Part shown: positions 27,686 to 36,976 of the stretch, piece by piece
How positions within the stretch are numbered: position 1 is the stretch's first letter
Layout of the letters: the number at the start of each line of letters is the position of its first letter
Origin: an uncultured Clostridium sp.
GTDB lineage: Bacteria > Bacillota > Clostridia > TANB77 > CAG-508
DNA length: 64,000 nucleotides
Assembly: GCA_948471035.1 (NCBI GenBank)
Contig: CAOKRC010000003.1
Coordinates: 1 to 64,000 of the forward strand
Direction of reading: 5' to 3'
Notes under the pieces: generated by a model
What the model saw: the letters and a program-made list of their open reading frames with translations, nothing else
What the model was told of the DNA's origin: nothing
Database searches by the model: none
Position numbers and translations under genes: made by a program

Positions 27686-27740
27686 AATAAAAGAACATAG
27701 TAATAAGTTTGTATCCTATGTTCTTTATATTCTAAATTTA

Positions 27741-28302
27741 CTATAAACAAAAACCTGCATAACTCTCATCTATCTCATCTTGTTCAATTCCAATGTATCT
27801 TAAAGTTATAGAAGGGCTACTATGATTAAATAACTTTTGTAACATTGCAATATCGTGATACTGTTGATAATGCCAATATCCGAAATGTTTTCCTCATAGT
27901 ATGCGTGCCTATTTCTGTTAGCCCAATGTTTGTTCCTGCTTCTACAATAATTCTGTATGCTTGTGTTGTAGTAATTGGTTTATTATCTCCCTTTTGGCTC
28001 TTAAATAAATATTCTCCTTCTTTCATATTCCTTGTATATTTCTCTAATTCTATTAAAAGTCCATTCATAATTGGGAACTTCTTTCGTTTCTTTGTTTTCT
28101 GTTCTATTATCTCAATATGTGTTTTCATGCTCCCATCTTTATTTCTTACATCATCACGATTTAATTTAACAAGGTCAGATATTCTAAGTCCTGTATTAAT
28201 ACCTGTATAGAACATCATAAAATTTCTTGTGCCACTTTTCTTTAATTCTTCCTTCATTTCTTCTAACTTGTTTTTATCTCTAATTGGTTGAACAAAATTC
28301 AT
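27741..28302 (-). CDS. Second tyrosine recombinase with one CGG +1 shift site
   Basis: Start ATG 28302 behind GGAGGTGAT. Catalytic residues come in order: 'TGINTGLRISDL' (Arg), 'GTHTMRKTF' (His-x2-Arg). CGG at codon 141 (27882-27880) then breaks the frame. Skipping the C gives 'TFGYWHYQQYHDIAMLQ' and the C-terminal 'LFNHSSPSITLRYIGI' with the second His and the tyrosine nucleophile, stop at 27743-27741. Length is 186 aa, a compact XerC/D-like catalytic domain without a core-binding domain. It could be a DNA invertase or a resolvase for the element. Unshifted, the protein would lack its nucleophile. Confidence 0.9.
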
Positions 28303-28458
28303 TTTTAAATCACCTCCAAATCCTTCTATTTCCTGTGTTAGCTGGATATTATAGTACATTAATTGTAAGGTGTCAATACGATATAGTACATTTGTTCACT
28401 TGTAAATATATTGCTTTTTGATGAATGTATTGGCACGAGTGGAATTAATCAATTTTAG

Positions 28459-28492
28459 AAAATGTAATAAAATAACTATTGTATTACATTTT
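28459..28492. repeat. Inverted repeat upstream of the second recombinase
   Basis: AAAATGTAATA and TATTACATTTT, perfect 11-bp arms with a 12-base spacer. Confidence 0.6.
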
Positions 28493-28529
28493 AGATAAAA
28501 ATAGAGAATAGGGGAGATGAAGAAATATA

Positions 28530-28582
28530 GGTTATATATTTCCTATTTACAAATTTTATTTTTATATTGGAAATATATAACC
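28530..28582. repeat. Long inverted repeat between the recombinase and a small gene
   Basis: GGTTATATATTTCC (28530-28543) and GGAAATATATAACC (28569-28582), perfect 14-bp arms, 25-base spacer. It could be a recombinase or regulator site, or end transcription of the small gene at 28616. Confidence 0.65.
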
Positions 28583-28615
28583 GAGTCTGCCAAAAATAAA
28601 AACAGTAGATTTTAA

Positions 28616-28792
28616 CTACTGCTTTTGTTCTATTACATCTGAATAATAATCTTCTAAATATAACTTTATCTTATCTACCAAGTCATCTATATTAGTATAA
28701 TCATATTTTGCACCTGAACTATTTTCTTCTGAAATAAATACATTCTTATCTTTTAAATCAATATCTACTGTTATTATTAGGTTTTCTTCCAT
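28616..28792 (-). CDS. Small acidic protein, 58 aa
   Basis: ATG 28792 follows AAGAAGGAAGG. The product is acidic with 'LIITVDIDLKDKNVFI' and 'LVDKIKLYLEDYY'. It lies 29 bases downstream of the AAA+ gene stop, in the same direction, so likely one transcript. Not recognised. Confidence 0.65.
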   Translation of the reverse strand: MEENLIITVDIDLKDKNVFISEENSSGAKYDYTNIDDLVDKIKLYLEDYYSDVIEQKQ

Positions 28793-28821
28793 TATATTAC
28801 CTTCCTTCTTAACTATATTAT

Positions 28822-30394
28822 TTATGCTGTAAATCCTATTGTAGGTTTAGATGGTTTAGTTTTAATCTTTTCTACTACTGCTGTTACATCATCTGCTACT
28901 ATTAAATCTAAATCTACATCTTTTGACTTCTCCTTGATAATTCTATTTGCCTGTTCCATCTTAATTTTTTCTGTTAGGTTTCTAACTAACCTTGCATTTG
29001 AAAAATTATCATTATTATTGATTATTTCGTTATTAAAATAATCTAATACTATTTGTTTACAATTCCTATTTAGTTTAAGTCCTTCATCTTTCAACATATT
29101 ATTAAATATTTGATATAACTCTGTATCTACATAATCAGGGAAGTCAATTTGAAATGCAATTCTACTTTCAAATCCTGCATTACTTTTCAACAATTCTTCC
29201 ATCTCTTGAGGATAACCTGCTAGAATAACACACAAATTATCTCGGTGATCTTCCATAGCTTTTATTAAAGTTGCAATAACTTCATTTCCATAATCTTTGT
29301 CAGAATTAGGCGATAGGGAATAGGCTTCATCTATGAATAAAACTCCACCTAATGCTTGTTGTATTACTTTTTGAGTTTTCATTGCTGTTTGTCCTACATA
29401 TCCTGCAACTAAATCATTTCTTCCTACTTCAATAAAGTTTCCTTTTAAAATTTCATAGTCCGATAGTATCTCTCCTATAATTCTTGCAACTTCTGTTTTA
29501 CCTGTGCCGAGGGTTACCTTTAAACATCATATTTAAAGTAGGTAGTGTTCCTCTAGCATTATGTACTTGTATATAATTGATTATCTGCTTAACCTGTTCC
29601 TTTACTTCATCAAGACCTACCATTGCATTTAATTTATTCAAACCTTCTTTAGGTGGTCTAGGTTTTATATTTAATTCTTCTCTTGTTATGTATTGTAATT
29701 TCTTTTGATTTCCTATAATAAAAGCATTCATTAAAAATCTATCTAATGTTTCCATATCTAAACTTGCTAATGCTGAACATTCTTTATTGTTTAACTTCAT
29801 ATTAAATCCATTTTCTTTTATAGTATTTTTTATATATGTTATCTTTTCTTCTGCTGTTGGCTCTGATAATGTTATAAACCAGTAAAAATTGTTGGTAGTA
29901 TTATTTATTTCTTTTAAATTGGAATCATTACATATAATGATAAATATTGATGAACTATTATCATACAATAGTTTATCTAGCTTATATGATTTCAAACTTT
30001 CATCATCTATTACATATAATTCTTTTTTATTAATATTGTTATTTTTACTAATATGAACATCTGTTAAAACTTCATATTGTGGTAGCTCTATAATTCCTGT
30101 TTTATATAATAATTTTGTTAATACGTTTACTATTCCTTTATAATCTCTGTTAGAGCTACAATTTATTAATATATTGGCAGTTCCTACTGTTATTTTATCT
30201 TGTTTTCTTAATCTAATATAATCTACATACATTTTAATTGCTTCTTTTTCTTCTTTAGATATTCCATATATATTATTCATCTCTGTAAGGAGCTGTCTTA
30301 CTGATTTAGATTTAAGTTCAAATTCACTTGCAACAATATTTTTATTTAATGATTTATTTTCTTCTCTAGTTCTTGAATTTACTATACTTTCCAC
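28822..30394 (-). CDS. CbbX-like AAA+ ATPase with a CGG +1 shift site in its Walker A
   Basis: GTG 30394 has AAGAGGTGG in front; GTG 30403 is an alternative. Residues ~60-230 look like a degenerate AAA domain. The active domain starts at ~265 ('LDEVKEQVKQIINYIQ'). CGG at codon 296 (29509-29507) lies within the P-loop: unshifted it reads Asn-Pro-Arg-His-Arg-stop, and skipping C gives 'FKGNPGTGKTEVARII'. Then come 'GGVLFIDEAYSL' (Walker B), sensor 'CVILAGYPQEM' and arginine-finger region 'FESRIAFQIDF'. Total 523 aa. The family includes CbbX, SpoVK and EccA. It precedes a small gene and follows three zinc-ribbon membrane proteins. Confidence 0.9.
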
Positions 30395-30420
30395 ATATAC
30401 CACCTCTTTCGTAGCTTAAT

Positions 30421-30449
30421 AGCTTAACATATTCTATTATTAATTGCAA
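30421..30449 (-). promoter_or_regulatory. Promoter-like element copy 1 (TTGCAA ... TTAAGCTA)
   Basis: On the minus strand TTGCAA is followed after 16 bases by TTAAGCTA, just upstream of the AAA+ gene. The same arrangement occurs at 39424-39452 and 41844-41872. Confidence 0.45.
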
Positions 30450-30459
30450 AGCTATAAAA

Positions 30460-30492
30460 ATAAACCCTGATTATTTAAAAATCAAGGTTTAT
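30460..30492 (-). terminator. Terminator after the first zinc-ribbon gene
   Basis: ATAAACCCTGATT and AATCAAGGTTTAT pair with one mismatch; on the minus strand a TTTTTA run follows. Confidence 0.65.
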
Positions 30493-30593
30493 GTGTATTT
30501 TACTATAAAATATTGTTGCGAGGTTTAGTTCTAAGACATTTTTATTTGATACTTGGTGCTATTTTATATCCTATTTTTCTTTGTTGTCAAATA

Positions 30594-31973
30594 CTATCCT
30601 GACCCAACATCTCCACCTTCACGAATAAGAATATATGGTCTGCTATAATAATCATCAACATATTTATATTTAATTTCTTTAGTTATCTTTTTTCCATCAA
30701 TAGTTATACTTAGTTTTAAATTATTATCTAATTTATTTTTATAAGTCAAATTACATATTTCTCCATTTTCAGGCAAATTTCCATTATATACATTATTTTC
30801 ATTTATACTTATGGAAACTGATAATTGCTTATTTGTATTTTCTAAATCTGCTAATTTTAACAAATATTCTTTATCTATGAATATATCAAGATATATATTA
30901 TCTGCAACAGTTATTGTTACTATTGTTCCTTTCTCTACTACTGTTCCTTCATAATCTACATCAATTACAGCATTATTTTGATAGCTCCAGTTTTCCTTTT
31001 TTACTATTTTATATTGAATTCCACGTTTATCTAATTCTTTTGTATAGTTTTCTAATTGTTCTCCGTAAGAATGCATTGGAATAGTCACCATATTATTATC
31101 TTTACTTGATGTACTATTATTAGATGAATTTAAGGAGCTATTTGTGTTACTATTATTTGAATTTTCCACATGTTTATTATTTTCAGAGTTAGAATTTTGT
31201 TCAAAATCTATTTCATTGTTAGAATCTTGTTCAATATTTGTTTCATTATTATTTATATTAATTTTTTCATTGTACTCATCTGTAACAGGACTTATAGTTA
31301 GTTGTCGTGCTACCGTAGTGTCTATTTTTGTTATTAATAAATTTTCAAAATATTTAATCTGATTAAAAGATAAATTATCAAACGTATTAGTAATTTTATT
31401 AGCATAATCTTCTTCAAATAATTTATTTATTAAAGTATAAAACACTTCTTTTCCTGTGCCTTCTGAAAATGTAATTTGCGAATTAGAATATCCATAGCTT
31501 AGTATTGTTACATATCCATTATGAGTCTGAACTGTTATTATATTTGAATTTTTCTCATTTTCAAAAGCATAACTACTATAAACTGTATTATATCGATTTT
31601 CTGCTGTTTGCTTAAATGGAGTATATCTATTTGTATTACATTCATCACAAGCTAACATTAGTCTTTCTTCTACATCTTTTAAAGTAAAATTATAAGTCAT
31701 TCCTGTATCTATCGTATCATCTATACGAGCTATTTCCTTAAAGGGCTCTATATTACTATCCTGTGTATCTAAACTATTTATCTCTTCCTTACTAGATTTA
31801 CTATTGTTAATGATTAACATAGTTACTATAACTATTACTACAACTACTATGTCTATTACTATATATAAATATTTCTTATTTTTAAAATTGTGTTTATTTC
31901 CTACTTTATTTCCACAATTAGTACAAAAAGTATCATCTTCTTTTAATTCTTTTCCACATTTTTCACAAAACAT
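30594..31973 (-). CDS. Zinc-ribbon membrane protein with PASTA-like domain
   Basis: Start ATG 31973 after GGAGAG. The N-terminus is a double-CxxC zinc ribbon ('FCEKCGKELKEDDTFCTNCG'), followed by a membrane span (~35-55). Outside, a domain of ~150 residues, an Asn/Ser-rich linker (~230-295) and a PASTA-like unit (~300-365, 'VDYEGTVVEKGTIVTITV'). The final ~90 residues are beta-rich. It is the last of three consecutive zinc-ribbon, single-span genes, all in the direction of the AAA+ gene. The layout suggests a sensor or cell-wall-contact protein; the function is unknown. Confidence 0.8.
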   Translation of the reverse strand: MFCEKCGKELKEDDTFCTNCGNKVGNKHNFKNKKYLYIVIDIVVVVIVIVTMLIINNSKSSKEEINSLDTQDSNIEPFKEIARIDDTIDTGMTYNFTLKDVEERLMLACDECNTNRYTPFKQTAENRYNTVYSSYAFENEKNSNIITVQTHNGYVTILSYGYSNSQITFSEGTGKEVFYTLINKLFEEDYANKITNTFDNLSFNQIKYFENLLITKIDTTVARQLTISPVTDEYNEKININNNETNIEQDSNNEIDFEQNSNSENNKHVENSNNSNTNSSLNSSNNSTSSKDNNMVTIPMHSYGEQLENYTKELDKRGIQYKIVKKENWSYQNNAVIDVDYEGTVVEKGTIVTITVADNIYLDIFIDKEYLLKLADLENTNKQLSVSISINENNVYNGNLPENGEICNLTYKNKLDNNLKLSITIDGKKITKEIKYKYVDDYYSRPYILIREGGDVGSG

Positions 31974-31993
31974 AACATACACTCTCCATTAAA

Positions 31994-33413
31994 TTAATAA
32001 TTACCTAAGCCCCATAATTGTTTAAACATAGCTTGCAATAATACATTAGGCTCTCCACCAAATGATGACCATTGTACCATTTCACTTTTTTTATCTATTC
32101 TAGTAAAATTATTATCTACTGATACAAGTTGATAATATGTTATATTAGGTGTGGAAGATGTATAAAATATACTATATACTATATACATTCTGTCCTGTTG
32201 AAGATACTCCAAATAATGTATGAGACCTATATGTTAATGTATCTCCATTATATGAAGAATGAGCAATACCATAAGCTTTTATAATTATATTTACTTTCTC
32301 TTTTTCCTCTGCTGTTAACACTTTTTTCTCTTTTTCTATTAATACTGTTTCATCATTTTCTATTGGATTATTAAATTCCTCGTTAGTAACCTGTATTCCA
32401 CTATCTTCAAATGCAAGTGTTATTCCATCTACCTCTGCTATTGTAAGTGTTTTATTTTCATTTGATATTGTTGCACCATCTTTAAATAATTCTGCCCACG
32501 AATCTATTATATTTCCTGTTTCATCAAGTTTGCCTTTGTTATATCCTGCTTTTGCATTAGAAAAATCAAATATAATATGATTTTCAGTCTGATTATATGT
32601 TCCTCTTATATATGTTTCATATTCATCTCCACCTATATTCATATTACAAACAAATTTAAATTCATCATTATTAAATACTAAATATAATTCAGTTATACCT
32701 GCTTGTTTATAGAAATCTTCAATACCAGTTGCTACATATTTTGTATTTTGATTTATTTGATTCTTATTTGCTTCTATATTATTTTGTTCATTACTTTTAA
32801 ATGTAATTGTTTTTCCTGTATTATCTATTGCAATAAGTGTTTTACCTTCATCTGATATATTTACACCATTATTTAATATGTTTGCCCAAGTATTTACTAT
32901 TGATTTATATTCTGCTGTTACTTCTTCTTCATTTTCATTAAAGCCAATTTTAGCATTAGAAAAATCAAATATAATATGATTTTCATTTTGACTATAAGTT
33001 CCTTTTATAAACATATCATATACATCTCCACCAAAATTAGCGTCAAAATGTAATTTAAAAGTAGTATTATTAAATACTAAATATAGATAACTAAAACCCA
33101 TTTCAATATCTTCATTAACATTATATCCAGTTGATATATATTTTATATTTTCTTTTATAATATCACTTTGTTGTATATTATTAGTCATTTGATTAGCATT
33201 TGCATTTTTAACATTACTATTTTTTCTATTGCTTATAAACATTATTGTTCCAATAATCGCAACTATAACAATAATTCCTAATACAACAAAAATTATTTTT
33301 TTGTTAAAATTATTTGAGTTTTTATCTTTTTCAATATGATTTACTGATTTACCACAATTACTACAAAATCTTTCTCCTTCTTTTATTCCATTACCACATT
33401 TACTACAAAACAT
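31994..33413 (-). CDS. Zinc-ribbon membrane protein with duplicated domain, frame broken by a 7-bp repeat
   Basis: ATG 33413 follows AAGGAGG. N-terminal zinc ribbon ('FCSKCGNGIKEGERFCSNCG'), membrane span (~38-60), and two related ~110-residue units (~95-205 and ~225-330), each with 'YLVFNN' and 'NHIIFDFSNAK'. Near the end the frame stops at 32174-32172 within a tandem heptamer; a shifted frame continues to 31994 with 'TPNITYYQLVSVD'. No CGG is present, so this break differs from the others. Removing one heptamer gives a continuous 470-residue protein. It is either phase-variable, a recent mutation, or two endings that both occur. Confidence 0.7.
32168..32188 (-). repeat. Tandem heptamer GTATATA at a frame break
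   Basis: Three near-identical 7-bp units on the minus strand (GTATATA, GTATATA, GTATATT). A change of one unit shifts the frame, the usual signature of slipped-strand variation. Confidence 0.65.
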
Positions 33414-33424
33414 AATTTTCCTCC

Positions 33425-34456
33425 TTACACATCTTTTGGTCTAGTATTCCAGCCATTATTATCTAAAAATGTTTTAATAACTGGATATACTGTACCGTCT
33501 TTATATGTACTTACATAGTAGTCATACGTTGAAGTTGCACCATACGTTGTTAATTCATACATACAGCTATATGGAGAATATGTAAATTCTCCATTAGATT
33601 TCACATACTGTAAAATAACAAAATAATCTGACTTTATGTATCCACCAAATCCATTTTGAGCTTCAACCGAAACATAGACTAAACATCTACCATAATTATC
33701 TTCATCAACTTTTTCTGACTTTCCCCATATAGCTGTTGCTGGAGATTTTAAATTATTACTTATCAATGTTTTGGCACAACTTACTATTGTATCTGTTGTT
33801 GCAGGTGATGAACGATAACCTTTGGCTTTAGCTTCCTCTTGTTTCTTTTTTCTTTCTTCTTCTTCTTGTTTTGCTTTCTCAATTTGTTCTTTTGTCTTAG
33901 CTTCTACTCTAACAGTATCACCTTTTTTTAGTATTTTTCCTTCTTCATCTTTCTGTGTTGTTATTATTGCATCTGGACTACCACTATATAATGTTGTTAA
34001 ATTTGTATTTTCAGCAAAGATTCTCAAATCAAGTGTAGAAAGGTCTTGCTCTGCCTCTGATATAGTTTTACCTATAACATTAGGCACTTGTACTTCTTTG
34101 CTTTTTTCTATTTTTTTATCTATTTCTTGTTTTACCATAACACCACCAGTTACGAGAATTGGAATCAATACAAGAATAATAACTTCTATTACACAAATTT
34201 TTATAAATAATTTATTTTTTGACTTTTTAAATTCCTTTTCTGTTATTACTCCTCTTTCTTTTAAGTCCTGTAATTCTTGCAACTTATTTTGACCTGTTAT
34301 TTTACCAAGTATGTTTTTTGGTTGTCTTTGTTTATTTTTATTTATACTACTCGCTTTATTTTCATTTACAACTTCTTCATTAGTAATCCTATAGCCACAA
34401 TTACTACAAAACTTTTCTCCTTCTTTTATTTCATTACCACATTTTTTACAAATCAT
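33425..34456 (-). CDS. Zinc-ribbon membrane protein with SHOCT-like and PASTA domains
   Basis: 343 residues, ATG 34456 after GGGGAGGAA. Zinc ribbon ('ICKKCGNEIKEGEKFCSNCG'), a SHOCT-like helix pair (~55-85, 'LQDLKERGVITEKEFKK'), membrane span (~88-110), one PASTA unit (~125-190, 'VPNVIGKTISEAEQDL'), a Lys/Glu linker, and a ~130-residue C-terminal domain. PASTA units bind peptidoglycan fragments in other proteins. It is first of the trio and starts 12 bases before the next gene. Confidence 0.8.
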   Translation of the reverse strand: MICKKCGNEIKEGEKFCSNCGYRITNEEVVNENKASSINKNKQRQPKNILGKITGQNKLQELQDLKERGVITEKEFKKSKNKLFIKICVIEVIILVLIPILVTGGVMVKQEIDKKIEKSKEVQVPNVIGKTISEAEQDLSTLDLRIFAENTNLTTLYSGSPDAIITTQKDEEGKILKKGDTVRVEAKTKEQIEKAKQEEEERKKKQEEAKAKGYRSSPATTDTIVSCAKTLISNNLKSPATAIWGKSEKVDEDNYGRCLVYVSVEAQNGFGGYIKSDYFVILQYVKSNGEFTYSPYSCMYELTTYGATSTYDYYVSTYKDGTVYPVIKTFLDNNGWNTRPKDV

Positions 34457-34511
34457 AATATTTCCTCCCCATATAATTATAATACATTATACTACAAATT
34501 TCGACAAAATT

Positions 34512-34850
34512 TTACTTGAAATTTTTGGAATTACATTCATTAAGTATCTGCTCTGATTTCAAAATATCAAAACTATTCTTAATTCTAAATATTTCCTTAA
34601 TTCCTTCTTTTAATCTATCTGCATTTTCTTCTGATAATCTCTCATTTACAACTGCTAAATTTATCATTAAACAAATATGATGATATGTTTCTTTTTCTAC
34701 TATGTCATCTATTATGTAATTAGGTATCTTAAATCTAAAATACTTTTCTAATGTTTCCTGTATTAACTTTTGCCTTTGTAATTTTATCTCTATTTGTAGC
34801 TTTCTCTTTTCTATATCTTCTGTTGCATAATCTTTTATAATGCCTTCCAT
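34512..34850 (-). CDS. Hypothetical element protein, 112 aa
   Basis: Start ATG 34850 behind AAGGAG; the upstream ATG at 34928 has no box. Helical and charged throughout ('KRKLQIEIKLQRQKLIQETLEKYF'). Divergent from the XRE gene at 34995. Not recognised. Confidence 0.6.
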   Translation of the reverse strand: MEGIIKDYATEDIEKRKLQIEIKLQRQKLIQETLEKYFRFKIPNYIIDDIVEKETYHHICLMINLAVVNERLSEENADRLKEGIKEIFRIKNSFDILKSEQILNECNSKNFK

Positions 34851-34994
34851 AATATAAATAACTCCTTCCATTTGCATTATAACATATTCACTCAATATTT
34901 TGAATGGATTTGTCAAATTTTCTCTCAATTTGTTGAGTGGTTTTAAAACTATATTTTGTTAAAATTAAGAAAATATAGTAAAGGTGGGGGATAG

Positions 34995-35258
34995 ATGGAT
35001 TTTTCTGATGTAGTCGCATTAAAAATTAAAGAATTAATGGAACAACAAAATGTAACAACTTATAAATTGCAAGATTTAACTGGTGTTTATAGTTCTACTA
35101 TTACAATGTTCTTGACTAGACAAACTAAAACTATCAGACTTGAAAACTTACTTTATATTTGCGAAGGTCTTGGAATAACTCTATCTGAGTTCTTTGCAGA
35201 TGAAAGATTTAAAAATGCTGAAGCTAAAGACTGGCTTAAAAAGAAAAAAGAGAAATAA
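34995..35258 (+). CDS. XRE-family regulator, 87 aa
   Basis: One helix-turn-helix domain (~5-65) with 'TYKLQDLTGVYSSTITMFL' and 'LLYICEGLGITLSEFF', and a basic tail. ATG 34995 follows AAGGTGGGGG. It faces the minus-strand gene at 34850, so the short gap is probably its operator. A bidirectional terminator covers its stop. Confidence 0.85.
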   Translation: MDFSDVVALKIKELMEQQNVTTYKLQDLTGVYSSTITMFLTRQTKTIRLENLLYICEGLGITLSEFFADERFKNAEAKDWLKKKKEK

Positions 35259-35295
35259 CTGATTTTTAGTATAGTATCAATTATTTCTCTTTTTT
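35245..35295. terminator. Bidirectional terminator between convergent genes
   Basis: AAAAAGAGAAATAA (35245-35258) pairs with TTATTTCTCTTTTTT (35281-35295). Confidence 0.7.
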
Positions 35296-35305
35296 AATGT
35301 TATTA

Positions 35306-35956
35306 TTAAAATGATATTCCTTCTTTTATTCCAAGTTTAAAAGTTGCTATTTTTTCTAATCTTTCTATATCATCATCTAAACTAATATATTCAAGTACAG
35401 CTTTTAATTCTTCTTTAGTTAAATCTACTACTTGTCTATCATCTACAAATGTTCTAATATTAGGATATTTATTTTTAATTGCTCTCATTTTATCTGTTAT
35501 TTCTTTATAGTCTTTTCTTTTACTCCATATATTAAACCTGTTGTCCTCTATAAATTGCATTATACTGTCTATATAATTATAAAAGAATTTATCATTTGAA
35601 TTTTGTTCATCTTTTAACTTATTTATCGCTCCTTTTTCCATAGTATATTCCTTATCTAAACAAACCCCATATATAAATGACCTTTCTGATGTATATTGAT
35701 TTAATTCATCTTTGTAAGTATCCCACTTATCAAATAAATCCTGCTGTTCATCTGTCAAAGTATTTTTTAGTTGTTCTTCTAATTCTACTATTCTTTCTAA
35801 AATTTCATTATAGACAGGACTTACTTTAAATGATAGTTCTATATATTCATGAAACATATTCAAAAGTAGTGGAATGTTCTTATTAGAAATCTTAATCTTA
35901 GTTCCAAACTCTTTATTAAATTGTTTTGTAAATGTAATTACATTTTCTATTTTCAT
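35306..35956 (-). CDS. Hypothetical element protein, 216 aa
   Basis: ATG 35956 follows AAAGGAGC. Mostly helical and charged; contains a central coiled coil ('ILERIVELEEQLKNTLTDEQ') and 'FVDDRQVVDLTKEELKAVL' near the end. No family recognised. A 17-bp motif shared with another element gene lies about 100 bases upstream. Confidence 0.7.
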   Translation of the reverse strand: MKIENVITFTKQFNKEFGTKIKISNKNIPLLLNMFHEYIELSFKVSPVYNEILERIVELEEQLKNTLTDEQQDLFDKWDTYKDELNQYTSERSFIYGVCLDKEYTMEKGAINKLKDEQNSNDKFFYNYIDSIMQFIEDNRFNIWSKRKDYKEITDKMRAIKNKYPNIRTFVDDRQVVDLTKEELKAVLEYISLDDDIERLEKIATFKLGIKEGISF

Positions 35957-36052
35957 TTATTGCTCCTTTCTTAAAATCAATTTTAAACTATTTTTTATCT
36001 TAATAGTACAGTTTGTTGCTTGTAACTTTAGCTTTTAATTGTCCGTAAATCT

Positions 36053-36069
36053 CGTTTGAATGTCCTATA
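36053..36069 (-). promoter_or_regulatory. 17-bp shared upstream motif, copy 1
   Basis: CGTTTGAATGTCCTATA occurs here and, identically, at 38639-38655, each about 100 bases upstream of a minus-strand gene start. Confidence 0.45.
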
Positions 36070-36073
36070 TGCT

Positions 36074-36343
36074 TTAATCTACATTGATGTTATTTTCTTT
36101 AAATACATTTGTTATTTCATTTTGTATAAAACTATCTACATAATCATTAAATTCTTCACTTTCTATAACCCTATTAACTATTTTATCTATATAACTTATT
36201 TCAATTTTATTATTTTCTAATTCATCTTCATAAGATGCTTCTATTAAATTTAAAACTGTTGTTTTAACTGCTCCGTAGTAATTACATGATGTTTCATCTC
36301 TTATAGTATCAATGTTATCTATGGTTAGTTTTTTATGCTCCAA
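36074..36343 (-). CDS. Hypothetical element protein, 89 aa
   Basis: TTG 36343 with AGGTGG in front. Acidic helical protein; no known motif. It follows the XRE gene at 36363 in one transcript. Confidence 0.6.
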   Translation of the reverse strand: MEHKKLTIDNIDTIRDETSCNYYGAVKTTVLNLIEASYEDELENNKIEISYIDKIVNRVIESEEFNDYVDSFIQNEITNVFKENNINVD

Positions 36344-36362
36344 TTTTCACACCACCTTTATT

Positions 36363-36557
36363 TTAATTTACATTAAATACTTCTTGTACTTTTCTTTTTA
36401 ATGCAACTGCAATTTTCTCCATAACATTATATGTAGGATTATCTCTTGTACCTTTTTCTAAATGACATATATATCCTTCTGATAAACCTGTCATTTCTGC
36501 TAGTGTATATTGTTTAATTCCTTCTTCTTTTCTTATTTCTCTTATTCGGTTTTCCAT
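36363..36557 (-). CDS. Small XRE-family regulator, 64 aa
   Basis: Single HTH domain with 'GYICHLEKGTRDNPTYNVME'. Nearly the same plan and core as the chromosomal 66-aa regulator at 18069. Its start overlaps the end of the preceding gene by 16 bases, so it is part of the minus-strand operon. Confidence 0.83.
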   Translation of the reverse strand: MENRIREIRKEEGIKQYTLAEMTGLSEGYICHLEKGTRDNPTYNVMEKIAVALKRKVQEVFNVN

Positions 36558-36955
36558 ATTACCAACCTCTTTATTTTTCCATTGTTTACTTCTATTCCAA
36601 CATCTCTTGCAATAAATTCAACAACTCCTTCTTTTGGAGTATCAAATAACACTACTGTTGCCCAACCTTTTTTTAGGTATAACTTTTCTTTCTTCCATTC
36701 TTCTTTATGTTTATGTATTGCTAACATATACATCTGTTGTTTAAATATAATTACATGGTATATCTTAATAGTTTTTTCCTGCTCAAATAGTTTTATCATA
36801 TCCATAACTTCACTATCAAATATAAATTCTGTTCCGTTTTCTTTTACTTTAGATACATATACTTTGTTGTTATCCTTAAAATCATTTATTATTGTGGAAT
36901 CTAACTTTAGTATCTCTAATCTTTTTATAGCTTCTTGTTTTAGTTCATCTTTCAT
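36542..36955 (-). CDS. Hypothetical element protein, 137 aa
   Basis: ATG 36955 follows AAGAAGGTG. Mixed alpha/beta; 'IYHVIIFKQQMYMLAIHKHKEEW' and 'KGWATVVLFDTPKEGVVEFI' suggest beta strands. Not recognised. In-frame arginines use AGA; its one CGG string is out of frame. Confidence 0.65.
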   Translation of the reverse strand: MKDELKQEAIKRLEILKLDSTIINDFKDNNKVYVSKVKENGTEFIFDSEVMDMIKLFEQEKTIKIYHVIIFKQQMYMLAIHKHKEEWKKEKLYLKKGWATVVLFDTPKEGVVEFIARDVGIEVNNGKIKRLVIWKTE

Positions 36956-36976
36956 TTTCTACACCTTCTTTTTTAA

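Noticed and set aside
6281-30394. The split genes as ordinary pseudogenes
   Set aside because: Random decay would give insertions, deletions and stops of all kinds. All 13 firm breaks are +1 at CGG, frames chain across several sites in one gene, and the rest of each gene is intact.
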